Source: Anaerolineae bacterium (GTDB lineage Bacteria > Chloroflexota > Anaerolineae > Aggregatilineales > Aggregatilineaceae). Taken from it: a stretch of 64,000 nucleotides of DNA. This document shows positions 1 to 7,531 of this stretch, piece after piece. The DNA lies in the NCBI GenBank assembly GCA_016926875.1, contig JAFGNU010000083.1:1-64000 (forward strand). Direction: 5' to 3'. Position 1 is the first letter of the stretch. The number at the start of each line of letters is the position of its first letter. Under the pieces are notes generated by a model. It was given only the letters and a program-made list of their open reading frames with translations, ran no database searches and had not been told where the DNA came from. A program made the translations under genes and the position numbers.

Positions 1-152
<152 letters not shown>

Positions 153-566
153 GCTGGGGATTTCTTCGACAGCGTAACGGAAAGCTCAGAATAATGGAGG
201 GAAACCACAATCTGACTTTCCGTAAGCTCTAGGCTGTCGGTGGAGGGTAGTAGCAAGATACGCGTAGCGCACAAGAGATCTCTGACAGACAGTTATCCAG
301 AGCTTATGGTTACTTGTTTTTCGCGTTGCCGTTTTGCTTGCTAGCGGCAAGCATTCGAACAATACACTCACCGACGACTGGAATGCCCCCAGGGAGCTTT
401 CCTCTTCCCGCCAACATCGAGTACAATTTGTCGTGCAGCCAGGATTGCTGGCGCATTCTCGGTTGAGAAAGTATAAACTTGATAAAATAAAGCTGGTTGT
501 AGCCTTTTGTATGTGGCGCATGTTTTTAGCCATCACAATCCTTTATCGATCAAACTGGGAGGACTC
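153..566. other. Intergenic region, 414 bp
   Basis: No convincing gene is present. Short open frames here lack family features. A 6-bp hairpin (336-352, GCTTGC/GCAAGC with a 5-base loop) may stop transcription from the GH1 gene, but it has no T-run. The right part (about 460-490) is AT-rich, with TTGAGA, TATAAA and TAAAAT boxes whose spacing is not canonical; a promoter for the membrane protein probably lies here. Confidence 0.4.
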
Positions 567-1154
567 ATGGAAGATGTCAATGAAATGGTCAACGCCCTGT
601 GGTTGACCGACGAAATCCACTGGGACCTGGCGTTGTATGGGCTGTTTCTGCTCAATGTGATACTGCTGCTCATGCAGCCCGAAGGCTCAAGCTTCACTAC
701 CATGTTGGGTGGCCTGGTGATCCTGTCAATCATGATCGACAAGACACACGCTTTCGGGTACATGCTTGATCCCGGCGTCTATGAGCCAGTGAGGTATCAC
801 GAGGAGATATTTATCGGCACCTACCTGATCCGGGTTATTATGTTTGTCGCCCCACTCAGTATCGCCGCCTCCACCAAAAACTCGAAATCTCGTGGCATCG
901 GTGTGGTTGCCGGGGTTGGTGGGGGAGCATACATGTTCATACGCTGGTATATGGAGCAGCGCGACGTATCCACCCAGGATGTTGGGCTGGGCTACCTGGA
1001 CATGCAGATAGCCGTGCAAAGTATCGGTATGCTGCTGGTGTTAGCCCGGATTGCGCTGCGCAATCGGCTATACCTGGGGGCCGTACACCGGGACATTCCA
1101 GCTACGGTAGTGGTCGATATTGCCCCGGACGATGTTGAAGTACAGGTCGCGTAG
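567..1154 (+). CDS. Multi-pass membrane protein of unknown function
   Basis: The product is 195 residues. The ATG at 567 is preferred over an upstream in-frame start because GGGAGGAC sits directly in front of it. About five hydrophobic segments can be seen: near residues 14-30, 40-55, 75-95, 103-120 and 140-160. The loop between the second and third segments holds a short acidic/tyrosine-rich stretch. I recognise no family. The last 28 or so residues are hydrophilic and are encoded inside the 3' end of the convergent ilvE gene, so this tail may come from a lost stop codon rather than from an old domain. It is probably an integral membrane protein; no role can be assigned. Confidence 0.7.
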   Translation: MEDVNEMVNALWLTDEIHWDLALYGLFLLNVILLLMQPEGSSFTTMLGGLVILSIMIDKTHAFGYMLDPGVYEPVRYHEEIFIGTYLIRVIMFVAPLSIAASTKNSKSRGIGVVAGVGGGAYMFIRWYMEQRDVSTQDVGLGYLDMQIAVQSIGMLLVLARIALRNRLYLGAVHRDIPATVVVDIAPDDVEVQVA

Positions 1155-2003
1155 CTGGCCGACGACCGGTCCCATCGTGCCGCTGCCTACCAGGCGATGA
1201 TCGATCTCGGTGATCGCCACAACTTGCACACCGGTCCCGCAGAAGAATGCTTCGTCCGCGACGAACACTTCGGTCCGGTCAATGGGGCGCACCTCAACAT
1301 CAATACCGAGTTTTTCGGTTAGCAACTGGATGATGGTGCGGCGTGTGATACCTTCCAGGATATTGGCCGTGATGGGTGAGGTGATGGCCACACCGTCGCG
1401 TACCATAAAGAAGTTTTCGGCGCTGCCCTCGGAGATATGGCCGTCCTGGTTCAAAACCAACGCCTCATCATACCCGGACAGGGCGGCGTCGGTTTTGATC
1501 AAGGCCGAGTTGGCGTAGGCGCCGGTGATCTTGCCACGGGCGGGGATCGCGTTGTCATCGATGCGCCGCCAGGACGAGAAAGTGACCTTCGCGCCTTCTT
1601 CGTTGGGGATATAACTGCCAAATGGCAGGGCGAACATGGTCAACGCATCATCCAGGTCGTGCAGGCGCACGCCGATCTGGGTGGTGGACTTGTAGACCAG
1701 CGGGCGGATGTATGTGTCTTCCCGGTAGTTTTCCTTGCGCAGCAGTTCTAACAATATGTCGAGCATGGACTCAGGCGTATAGGGCAGGTCCATCAGCAAC
1801 AGTTTGGCCGAGTTGAGCACCCGTTTGAAGTGATCCAGCGGGCGGAAAATATACAGTTCTTCGGCCTGATCGTTCCAATAGGCTCGAATGCCGCCAAAAG
1901 CCCCGGTGCCATAATGCAGCGTGTGTGTCATCACGCTGACTTTGGCTTCCTCTATCGGGACTATTTTCCCTTCAAAGTAAGCATAGGATGGACCTGCGGA
2001 CAT
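1068..2003 (-). CDS. ilvE: Branched-chain amino acid aminotransferase
   Basis: PLP-dependent fold-type IV aminotransferase that interconverts leucine, isoleucine and valine with their 2-oxo acids using glutamate/2-oxoglutarate. The 311-residue length is typical. The N-terminus reads Y-F-E-G-K-I-V-P-I-E-E-A-K-V-S-V, followed by H-T-L-H-Y-G-T-G-A-F-G-G-I-R-A-Y. The PLP-lysine region is present as K-I-T-G-A-Y-A-N-S, and the conserved E-G-S-A-E-N-F-F and T-R-R-T-I segments follow. An RBS (GAGGAG) lies 8 bases before the ATG. The leader is long (about 150 bases from a TATAAT box). The 3' end overlaps the convergent membrane gene by 87 bp. No other ilv or leu genes are adjacent. Confidence 0.95.
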   Translation of the reverse strand: MSAGPSYAYFEGKIVPIEEAKVSVMTHTLHYGTGAFGGIRAYWNDQAEELYIFRPLDHFKRVLNSAKLLLMDLPYTPESMLDILLELLRKENYREDTYIRPLVYKSTTQIGVRLHDLDDALTMFALPFGSYIPNEEGAKVTFSSWRRIDDNAIPARGKITGAYANSALIKTDAALSGYDEALVLNQDGHISEGSAENFFMVRDGVAITSPITANILEGITRRTIIQLLTEKLGIDVEVRPIDRTEVFVADEAFFCGTGVQVVAITEIDHRLVGSGTMGPVVGQLRDLYFNIVRGNIDHYRSWNVPVYGPQV

Positions 2004-2312
2004 GGATTGAACTCCTCTACCAAGCTATGTTTTATGGGCTGTTTAAGGTTCGCATACAGTAATCCACAGAATACCTTCTGTCCAGTACACATTCAACAAA
2101 GACGGGCTGTGGCCTGTAGGCTGCATTTGCTACATTGTACGCCGCAGCGGGATTATAACACCAGAAAACGTGGTGGTCGGGTGCCGTTTATGAACGTGCC
2201 CGCGTCCCTGGGCGATAACGGCAAAGCAACCCAACGCAGTTTTTTGGTAAATAGAAAAATCCTGTAAAATGATGTAAAGAACTTGCAAATATCGGATGGG
2301 GTATGTTGCTTT
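2004..2312. other. Divergent intergenic region ilvE / response regulator
   Basis: It contains a TATAAT on the minus strand (2157-2152) that probably serves ilvE, giving a leader of about 150 bases. The leader holds a 27-codon frame (2126-2043, minus) with seven Leu/Ile/Val codons; no attenuator hairpin or T-box motif is visible. On the plus strand a TAAAAT box (2265-2270) preceded by T-rich sequence may serve the response regulator. No larger gene is supported. Confidence 0.45.
2152..2157 (-). promoter_or_regulatory. Probable -10 box of ilvE (TATAAT)
   Basis: A perfect TATAAT followed by CCC reads toward ilvE. No good -35 hexamer is seen 16-18 bases upstream. The same TATAATC pattern recurs before several other minus-strand genes here, which supports it as a genuine sigma-70 element. 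Confidence 0.45.
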
Positions 2313-3008
2313 ATGGCTACCAAAGTATTGATCGTTGAAGACGATATAGAAATGAACCGTCTTCTGGAATTGGACCTGAGGCGTCACGGTTACGAGGTCT
2401 ATACGGCCACCAATGGGCTGGACGGGCTGCGTATGTTCCACGAGTCGCGCCCGCATCTGGTTGTGCTTGATGTGGCGCTGCCCGGCATGGATGGCCTGAC
2501 GGTCTGCCAGCGGATACGCGAGCTATCTAACGTGCCAATCCTGATCATGACAGCCCATGCGGTGACCGAAGAAGAAATGGCCGAGGGCTTAAACCTGGGC
2601 GCAGACGAGTACATGATCAAGCCACTGCGCAACCTGGAATTCCACGCCCGTATCAACGCCTTGATGCGGCGCGCGCAGATCAACGACGACCAGACCCAGC
2701 AGAGTGTACGCTATAACGACGACTACCTGTCCGTGGACGTGGACGCACGGCGGGTGAGTGTTCAGGGGCAGGAGATCCGCCTGACGCCGACCGAATTCAA
2801 ACTGCTGGCGACGTTTGTCCGCCACGAGGACCAGGTGCTCACATTCCAGCAGTTGCTTGAGCAGGTTTGGGGTTACGAGTATCACACCGAGCACCACTAC
2901 CCGCGCATTTATGTGTCGCATCTCCGGCGCAAAATCGAACCGGATGCGAAGAATCCGACCTACATCCAAAACGAATATGGCGTTGGTTATCGCTTTATCG
3001 GCAAGTGA
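2313..3008 (+). CDS. OmpR/PhoB-family response regulator
   Basis: Two-domain transcription factor of 231 residues. The receiver (about 1-118) has the acidic pair E9/D10-D11, the phospho-acceptor D53 in L-D-V-A-L-P-G-M-D-G, T80 and the switch lysine K103 in I-K-P-L, so it should be phosphorylatable. The winged-helix DNA-binding domain (about 130-231) shows R-L-T-P-T-E-F-K-L-L and ends V-G-Y-R-F-I-G-K, as in PhoB/MtrA relatives. The ATG at 2313 begins the canonical M-A-T-K-V-L-I-V-E-D-D; an upstream TTG would add ten non-conserved residues. No histidine kinase is adjacent, so it is an orphan regulator here. A terminator follows. Confidence 0.93.
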   Translation: MATKVLIVEDDIEMNRLLELDLRRHGYEVYTATNGLDGLRMFHESRPHLVVLDVALPGMDGLTVCQRIRELSNVPILIMTAHAVTEEEMAEGLNLGADEYMIKPLRNLEFHARINALMRRAQINDDQTQQSVRYNDDYLSVDVDARRVSVQGQEIRLTPTEFKLLATFVRHEDQVLTFQQLLEQVWGYEYHTEHHYPRIYVSHLRRKIEPDAKNPTYIQNEYGVGYRFIGK

Positions 3009-3052
3009 GCCTGGCACAGAAAACCGAACACGACAGGCAACCCGTCAGCGCC

Positions 3053-3071
3053 AGCGGCGGGCCGCTTTTTT
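3053..3071 (+). terminator. Intrinsic terminator after response regulator
   Basis: AGCGG/CCGCT stem with a four-base CGGG loop, followed directly by a run of T. It lies 45 bases past the response-regulator stop and just before the convergent peptidase gene ends. Confidence 0.75.
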
Positions 3072-3100
3072 ATGGCCAGGATATGTGATCAGTACACCTG

Positions 3101-3862
3101 TTATGCATGTGCGCGCATAGCAACCAGCCGCCGGGCAAACGCTGCATGAAACCGGACTGCTGGAATCCGGGCGCCTGCCTGAAGCTCAGTATAGCGCCCG
3201 GACGGGTTGTGCAGGTAGAAGTGTGTCGGGCGGCCACCTGCCCAGGTGAAGCCGTAAACCAGCACCAGGTGCCCACCGTACCGGCTGCCGGACGGTTGGC
3301 GCTCCCCGATTTCCGGCGTAACCGAAGCAGCCACCAACCAGCCATCACGGATATAGCGGCACACACTTAGCGGCGAAACGTAGGATTTGCCGACCACTGC
3401 CAGCCCATACTTGCTCGCCAGGTGCGCCTGGGCATGGTAGTACCAGCCTTCATCGATCCAGTTGCCATGAGCATCGCGCACAGTGTACCCGTTCACTGCC
3501 AGCCCGTCCTTGACCAACTGCCACAGCGACGGCTGGACGTCCGGGTGAAACGCTTCGACCGCCATCTTGATACAGGCCAGCGCGCACACGCGCGGCGCCC
3601 AAAAAGCATAGTCAGTGGGATCGTCCGCGCCAAACAGCCGCCAGTTCGGGTCCCGCGTGCCGTTATAGCCGTGATGGATGTAGTCGTGAATTCGCTCCGC
3701 GCTGGCGAACTGGGCATAATAGGGCACTTCCCCGCCTGCGCGGTATTCCCCGTCCGCCAGTTTTGCCAGCGCACGCCGCGCCCGCCAGTGATTGGGCAGA
3801 CTCAGCGCCGGGTCGATCCACGGGTGTATTGCCGCTTTAAAACGCGCCGCTTGCCGCGACAT
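3101..3862 (-). CDS. C39-like (papain-fold) peptidase family protein
   Basis: 253-residue protein resembling the peptidase C39-like (C39_2) family. Visible elements are V-P-Y-Y-A-Q near residue 47, C93 followed seven positions later by Met as in the C-G-P-x-S-x-x-M nucleophile helix, the catalytic His in Y-G-G-H-L-V-L-V-Y-G and the Asn in H-N-P-S-G. It has no signal peptide or membrane segment, which is unusual for family members that cut or bind cell-wall peptides. It follows the D-Ala-D-Ala ligase with two bases between stop and start and so is probably the last gene of the envelope operon. Activity is inferred from the triad only; the glycine after the nucleophile is not kept. Confidence 0.75.
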   Translation of the reverse strand: MSRQAARFKAAIHPWIDPALSLPNHWRARRALAKLADGEYRAGGEVPYYAQFASAERIHDYIHHGYNGTRDPNWRLFGADDPTDYAFWAPRVCALACIKMAVEAFHPDVQPSLWQLVKDGLAVNGYTVRDAHGNWIDEGWYYHAQAHLASKYGLAVVGKSYVSPLSVCRYIRDGWLVAASVTPEIGERQPSGSRYGGHLVLVYGFTWAGGRPTHFYLHNPSGRYTELQAGARIPAVRFHAAFARRLVAMRAHA

Positions 3863-3864
3863 GG

Positions 3865-5058
3865 CTACTTCTTTATACCTTTCAAACCCCTGGCCGCAGC
3901 GTGCGCGATCAAGCCGGTTTTGTAGTTGTAGAGCGTTTCGCGCTTTTCGGCGTGCACATCAATCGCCAGCTTGATCAGCTCGTCTACCACGTCGGACGGG
4001 GACATGCCCTCTTCCTGCCACAGGTAAAAAGCCATCGAGCCGGGCAGCGTGTTGATCTCATTGAGGAAGACTTCGCCCGCCTCTTCACGCACCAGGAAGT
4101 CAACGCGCGCCGTGCCGTGCCCGTCCACTGCTTTAAAAGCATCCACGGCCATCTGCCGGATGCGCTGCGTCAGCTCGTCGGAAATGGGCGCGGGGATTTT
4201 GCGTTCAGCGCCTTTCATCCCGGCTGCGCCTTCACTGCGCATATATTTTTCTTCGTAGGTCAGAAATTCTTGCCATGTGATCGGCTGCTCCAGCACCGAC
4301 GCGCGGATGTCGTAGTGGCCCATCAACGCGCAGTTGATCTCGATGGCGTCTTCGACTGCTGCTTCAACCAGGATGCGCCGGTCGAAGTTGGCGGCAATAT
4401 GGATGAAATTGCGCGCTTCGTCCGCGTTCTCGGCCCGCGCGACACCGATGCTCGATCCCAGCGACGCAGGCTTGACAAATACCGGGTAGCCCAGTTCGGA
4501 CGCGATTTGTTCGAGTACCGCATCCGGTTTGTTTACCCAGTCACGGCGGTAAAACCAGGTATGCTTAACGACCGGCATACCATAGTGGGACAAAAGCGCC
4601 TTGAGCATGATCTTGTCGCGCACAATAGCCGACGTCATCACGCCTGCTCCCACGTATGGCAGGTCGGCCAGTTCCAGCAACCCTTGCAGCGTGCCGTCTT
4701 CACCGTGCGAGCCGTGCAGCGCTGGGAACACTACGTCCAGGTGTTGCAGTTGGCTGCGCGAAAACAGTCCGCTGGTCGGGTTGATGATCAGGCCGTGGTG
4801 TGTCGTATCAGACGAGATCAGCGCTTTTTTGACTCCCATTAACTCAGCTACATTGTTCGTCTGGAATGTGCTCAGTTCGCGCAGCGCCGCACCCGTCAAC
4901 CAGGCGCCGTCTCGCGTGATGTAGATTGGGATCACGTCATATTTTTCGGGCCGCATGGCTTGCATTACCTGGTGTGCCGTAACAATCGAAACATCGTGTT
5001 CCACCGACCGGCTGCCAAAGACCACGCCCACTGTTCGTTTGCTGGATGTGTTGTTCAT
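3865..5058 (-). CDS. ddl: D-alanine--D-alanine ligase
   Basis: ATP-grasp enzyme that joins two D-alanines for the peptidoglycan stem. It is 397 residues, longer than the roughly 310-360 usual for Ddl. The N-terminus V-G-V-V-F-G-S-R-S-V-E-H-D-V-S-I-V matches the family, as do P-A-L-H-G-S-H-G-E-D-G-T, the G-S-S-I-G-V substrate loop and the metal-binding F-L-N-E-I-N-T-L-P-G-S-M. The extra length sits mostly at the C-terminus. It follows the membrane-anchored Mur ligase by 51 bases and precedes the C39-like peptidase by two. Whether the product is D-Ala-D-Ala or a variant such as D-Ala-D-Lac/Ser cannot be decided by eye. Confidence 0.93.
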   Translation of the reverse strand: MNNTSSKRTVGVVFGSRSVEHDVSIVTAHQVMQAMRPEKYDVIPIYITRDGAWLTGAALRELSTFQTNNVAELMGVKKALISSDTTHHGLIINPTSGLFSRSQLQHLDVVFPALHGSHGEDGTLQGLLELADLPYVGAGVMTSAIVRDKIMLKALLSHYGMPVVKHTWFYRRDWVNKPDAVLEQIASELGYPVFVKPASLGSSIGVARAENADEARNFIHIAANFDRRILVEAAVEDAIEINCALMGHYDIRASVLEQPITWQEFLTYEEKYMRSEGAAGMKGAERKIPAPISDELTQRIRQMAVDAFKAVDGHGTARVDFLVREEAGEVFLNEINTLPGSMAFYLWQEEGMSPSDVVDELIKLAIDVHAEKRETLYNYKTGLIAHAAARGLKGIKK

Positions 5059-5109
5059 AATGTGCCTAATCCCTCGTCATGCCATCAGGTACAGCCGGAT
5101 CACCGGTCG

Positions 5110-6738
5110 TTACAGGTAGGTGTCCGGCAAGTCGTTTAAAAACAAGACGGTATCGCCTGCCTTTAACTCGCGGTGGAACCAGGCGATTGCTTCTTCTCGC
5201 GTATCAAGAATGTGCAGCCGCCCAGCATTAAAGCCAGTTTCACGGATGCCCTGTTGTAGAGGCCGTGTTTGCTCGATGCCTACCAGCACAATATCCGTGC
5301 ATACCTGCGCGGCGTAGCGGCCCAGCTTTGTATTTTCCTGCTCTTGCAGCGGTCCTAGCTCAACAATGCCCGGCGTGATCAGCACGCGCCGTCCATTCTG
5401 GTACAGGGCGAGCACGTCCAGCGCGTTGCGTGCGCCTATGGGGTTGGCGCTGTAAGCGTCATCGATCACGGTGATATTGTTGGGCAAGGTTTTGCGCTGC
5501 AAACGGTGTTCCGCCGATTCCAGGCTGGCAACACGCATGGCGATCTCGGTTAGCGTTATGCCCAGGTGGCGGGCAACCGCCGCCGCGAGCAGGATGTTGG
5601 TCACGGTGTGCTGACCGAGCAGAGACGTTTTGAAGTGCTGTTTTTCGCCCAAGAGCGTATCCTCGACATCAAACTCGATGCCGCTTAACGATCCGGTGAT
5701 GTTGTGCGCCAGAAAGCGCAGCTTGACGTGTTCGGCATTCTGCCAGGTGACGCCGATCCGGGTAGCCGGGTAGCCGCGCTCGTACATGGCGCGCACATAG
5801 CAGTTATCCCAGTTGAATATGCCAACACCGTCCGGCGGCAGGGCTTCGATCAATTCGTACTTGGCCCTGGTAGTGGCCTCGATGCTGCCAAACCGTTCGA
5901 GATGCTGCGGCCCAACGGCGGTGATGATGCCGATCTGCGGGCGTACCAGCTTGCAAATAGCGCGAATCTCGCCTTCAACATAGGCGCCCATCTCCACAAT
6001 GAAATAATCGTAATTGGGATCATTGCGCAAGTGGTTGTTGATCACCAGGCACACACCCATCAGCGTGTTGTAGCTTTTGGGCGTAGCCAGTACGCGGTGC
6101 TTGCCACCCAGGATGTGCGCCAGATATTCCTTGGTGCTGGTTTTGCCATAGCTGCCTGTTACCCCGATCACAACCGGATTCGCTTTGTGCAAGGCGCGCC
6201 GGGCGCGCTCGCGGAACATCAACCGGAATCCCTCTTCAATCGGGAAATTGAACAGGTTAGCCAGCGGCAGCGCCAGCGGGCTGAGGTGATATACCAGCAG
6301 GCCGATCCCCGTGATAACTGCAAACTTGGTGGTGTCGGTCATGGTCAACTGTTTTTCCAGCACGACCTGGGTACCGATCAGCGCGATCACACCCAGCGCA
6401 AACGCCGTGATCAGCAAACGCATGGCGCGTTGGGTCAGCTTAAACGCCTGCTTGACTTCCTTGGCCGGTTCGGGCCAGATGCTCATCAGCCCTGCAAGCC
6501 CCCAGATTGCCATGTAGACGGCTTCGGTATTCTGGCCTGTCAGCTTGAGCGCCAGTGTAACCAGCGACGCCACGCCGATGAAGATCAGCGCTCGCCACAT
6601 CACGTAGCGAGGCACCCTGGCAACCAGCCAGCGCAGGTAGCGGGTATTTTGGTAACCTTCGATCTGGAAAAAGCGGGCCAAACGCCAGATGCGCAGCAGA
6701 ATTCCGGCCAGCCACAAGAGGATCAGGGTTTGTACCAT
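5110..6738 (-). CDS. Membrane-anchored Mur ligase (MurF-like)
   Basis: Mur-ligase-family protein of 542 residues. About 160 N-terminal residues form four or five hydrophobic segments in place of the usual UDP-binding domain of MurF. The central ATPase domain begins with the P-loop V-T-G-S-Y-G-K-T-S (about 193-201) and has the I-V-E-M-G-A-Y motif; the C-terminal domain has D-D-A-Y-S-A-N-P. Such ligases add an amino acid or dipeptide to a muramoyl peptide using ATP; with ddl next door, addition of D-Ala-D-Ala is the simplest reading. The protein ends L-P-D-T-Y-L instead of the usual MurF end. The ATG at 6738 has GGGAG 12 bases upstream; a GTG at 6756 is also possible and would overlap the previous gene by 11 bases. 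Confidence 0.85.
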   Translation of the reverse strand: MVQTLILLWLAGILLRIWRLARFFQIEGYQNTRYLRWLVARVPRYVMWRALIFIGVASLVTLALKLTGQNTEAVYMAIWGLAGLMSIWPEPAKEVKQAFKLTQRAMRLLITAFALGVIALIGTQVVLEKQLTMTDTTKFAVITGIGLLVYHLSPLALPLANLFNFPIEEGFRLMFRERARRALHKANPVVIGVTGSYGKTSTKEYLAHILGGKHRVLATPKSYNTLMGVCLVINNHLRNDPNYDYFIVEMGAYVEGEIRAICKLVRPQIGIITAVGPQHLERFGSIEATTRAKYELIEALPPDGVGIFNWDNCYVRAMYERGYPATRIGVTWQNAEHVKLRFLAHNITGSLSGIEFDVEDTLLGEKQHFKTSLLGQHTVTNILLAAAVARHLGITLTEIAMRVASLESAEHRLQRKTLPNNITVIDDAYSANPIGARNALDVLALYQNGRRVLITPGIVELGPLQEQENTKLGRYAAQVCTDIVLVGIEQTRPLQQGIRETGFNAGRLHILDTREEAIAWFHRELKAGDTVLFLNDLPDTYL

Positions 6739-6745
6739 AAAGCGG

Positions 6746-7531
6746 TCAGCTCCCACTGCTCAGGAAATGGTCTACGATGCGAATGTAGTCGGTGAGGCGC
6801 TCCAGGTACGAAAAATGGCCTGCGCCCTGAAAGATAATCAGGCCCGCGTCCGGGATCAACTGTTCCAGCTTTTGCCCCTGCCAGAGCGGGGTATCCTTAT
6901 CCTGGTCGCCCCAGATCAGGACAGTCGGCGCCTGTACGCGCATGGCGAACGGCGTCAGGTCTTCCTCGATCACGCGCACAAAGGTATCGCGCAGCGGCCC
7001 GGCGTTCAGGTAATCCTCCGACGCGTGCCGCCGGTTAAAGTTTTCTTGCAGCCGGGCGCGCAGGGTTTGCAGCCCCAATACATCCAGCGTCCAGCGTGTA
7101 GAGCGGGCCAGCGTGCTGCGGGCGCGCTGTTTCAGGCTCAGCGGCATGCGTATGCCCGCGCTGTTAGCCAGTACCATCCGGTTAACGCGCTCCGGGTGTT
7201 CGGCGGCCAGCACCAACCCGATCCGCCCACCGAACGAATGCCCCAGCACGCTTACACGATCCAGCCCGCTGTCGTCTAGGTAGGTTGTCACAAAATGCAT
7301 ATAGTCGGACACGCCCCAGGCTTCCGGCGGCAGGTCGCTGCGGCCAAAACCGGGCAGGTCCAGCGCGTGCACCTGGTAGTCGAGTTGGGCCAACCGCTCG
7401 GCTACGGACCAGAAGCTCTGGATACTGCCGCCCCAGCCGTGCAGCGCGACTACCGGGCGCCCTTCACCGACAACGCAGATACCTGTCTGCAACCCATTGA
7501 CTGAGCGGAGAATAACCGGCGCTTCGCTCAT
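6746..7531 (-). CDS. Alpha/beta-fold hydrolase
   Basis: 261-residue hydrolase with the oxyanion motif A-L-H-G-W-G-G, the nucleophile elbow G-H-S-F-G-G, a cap region of Arg-rich helices, an acid in W-G-D-Q-D and the catalytic His in G-A-G-H-F-S-Y-L-E. Close family members are C-C hydrolases, esterases and haloperoxidase-like enzymes, so the substrate is open. Its start overlaps the MurA-like stop by four bases (ATGA) and its stop lies just before the Mur ligase start. It is therefore translationally coupled within the envelope operon, which hints at an envelope-related ester or amide as substrate; this is inference. Confidence 0.88.
   Translation of the reverse strand: MSEAPVILRSVNGLQTGICVVGEGRPVVALHGWGGSIQSFWSVAERLAQLDYQVHALDLPGFGRSDLPPEAWGVSDYMHFVTTYLDDSGLDRVSVLGHSFGGRIGLVLAAEHPERVNRMVLANSAGIRMPLSLKQRARSTLARSTRWTLDVLGLQTLRARLQENFNRRHASEDYLNAGPLRDTFVRVIEEDLTPFAMRVQAPTVLIWGDQDKDTPLWQGQKLEQLIPDAGLIIFQGAGHFSYLERLTDYIRIVDHFLSSGS

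Noticed and set aside
2004-2160. T-box riboswitch in the ilvE leader
   Set aside because: No AGGGTGGNACCGCG-like antiterminator sequence and no terminator is visible.
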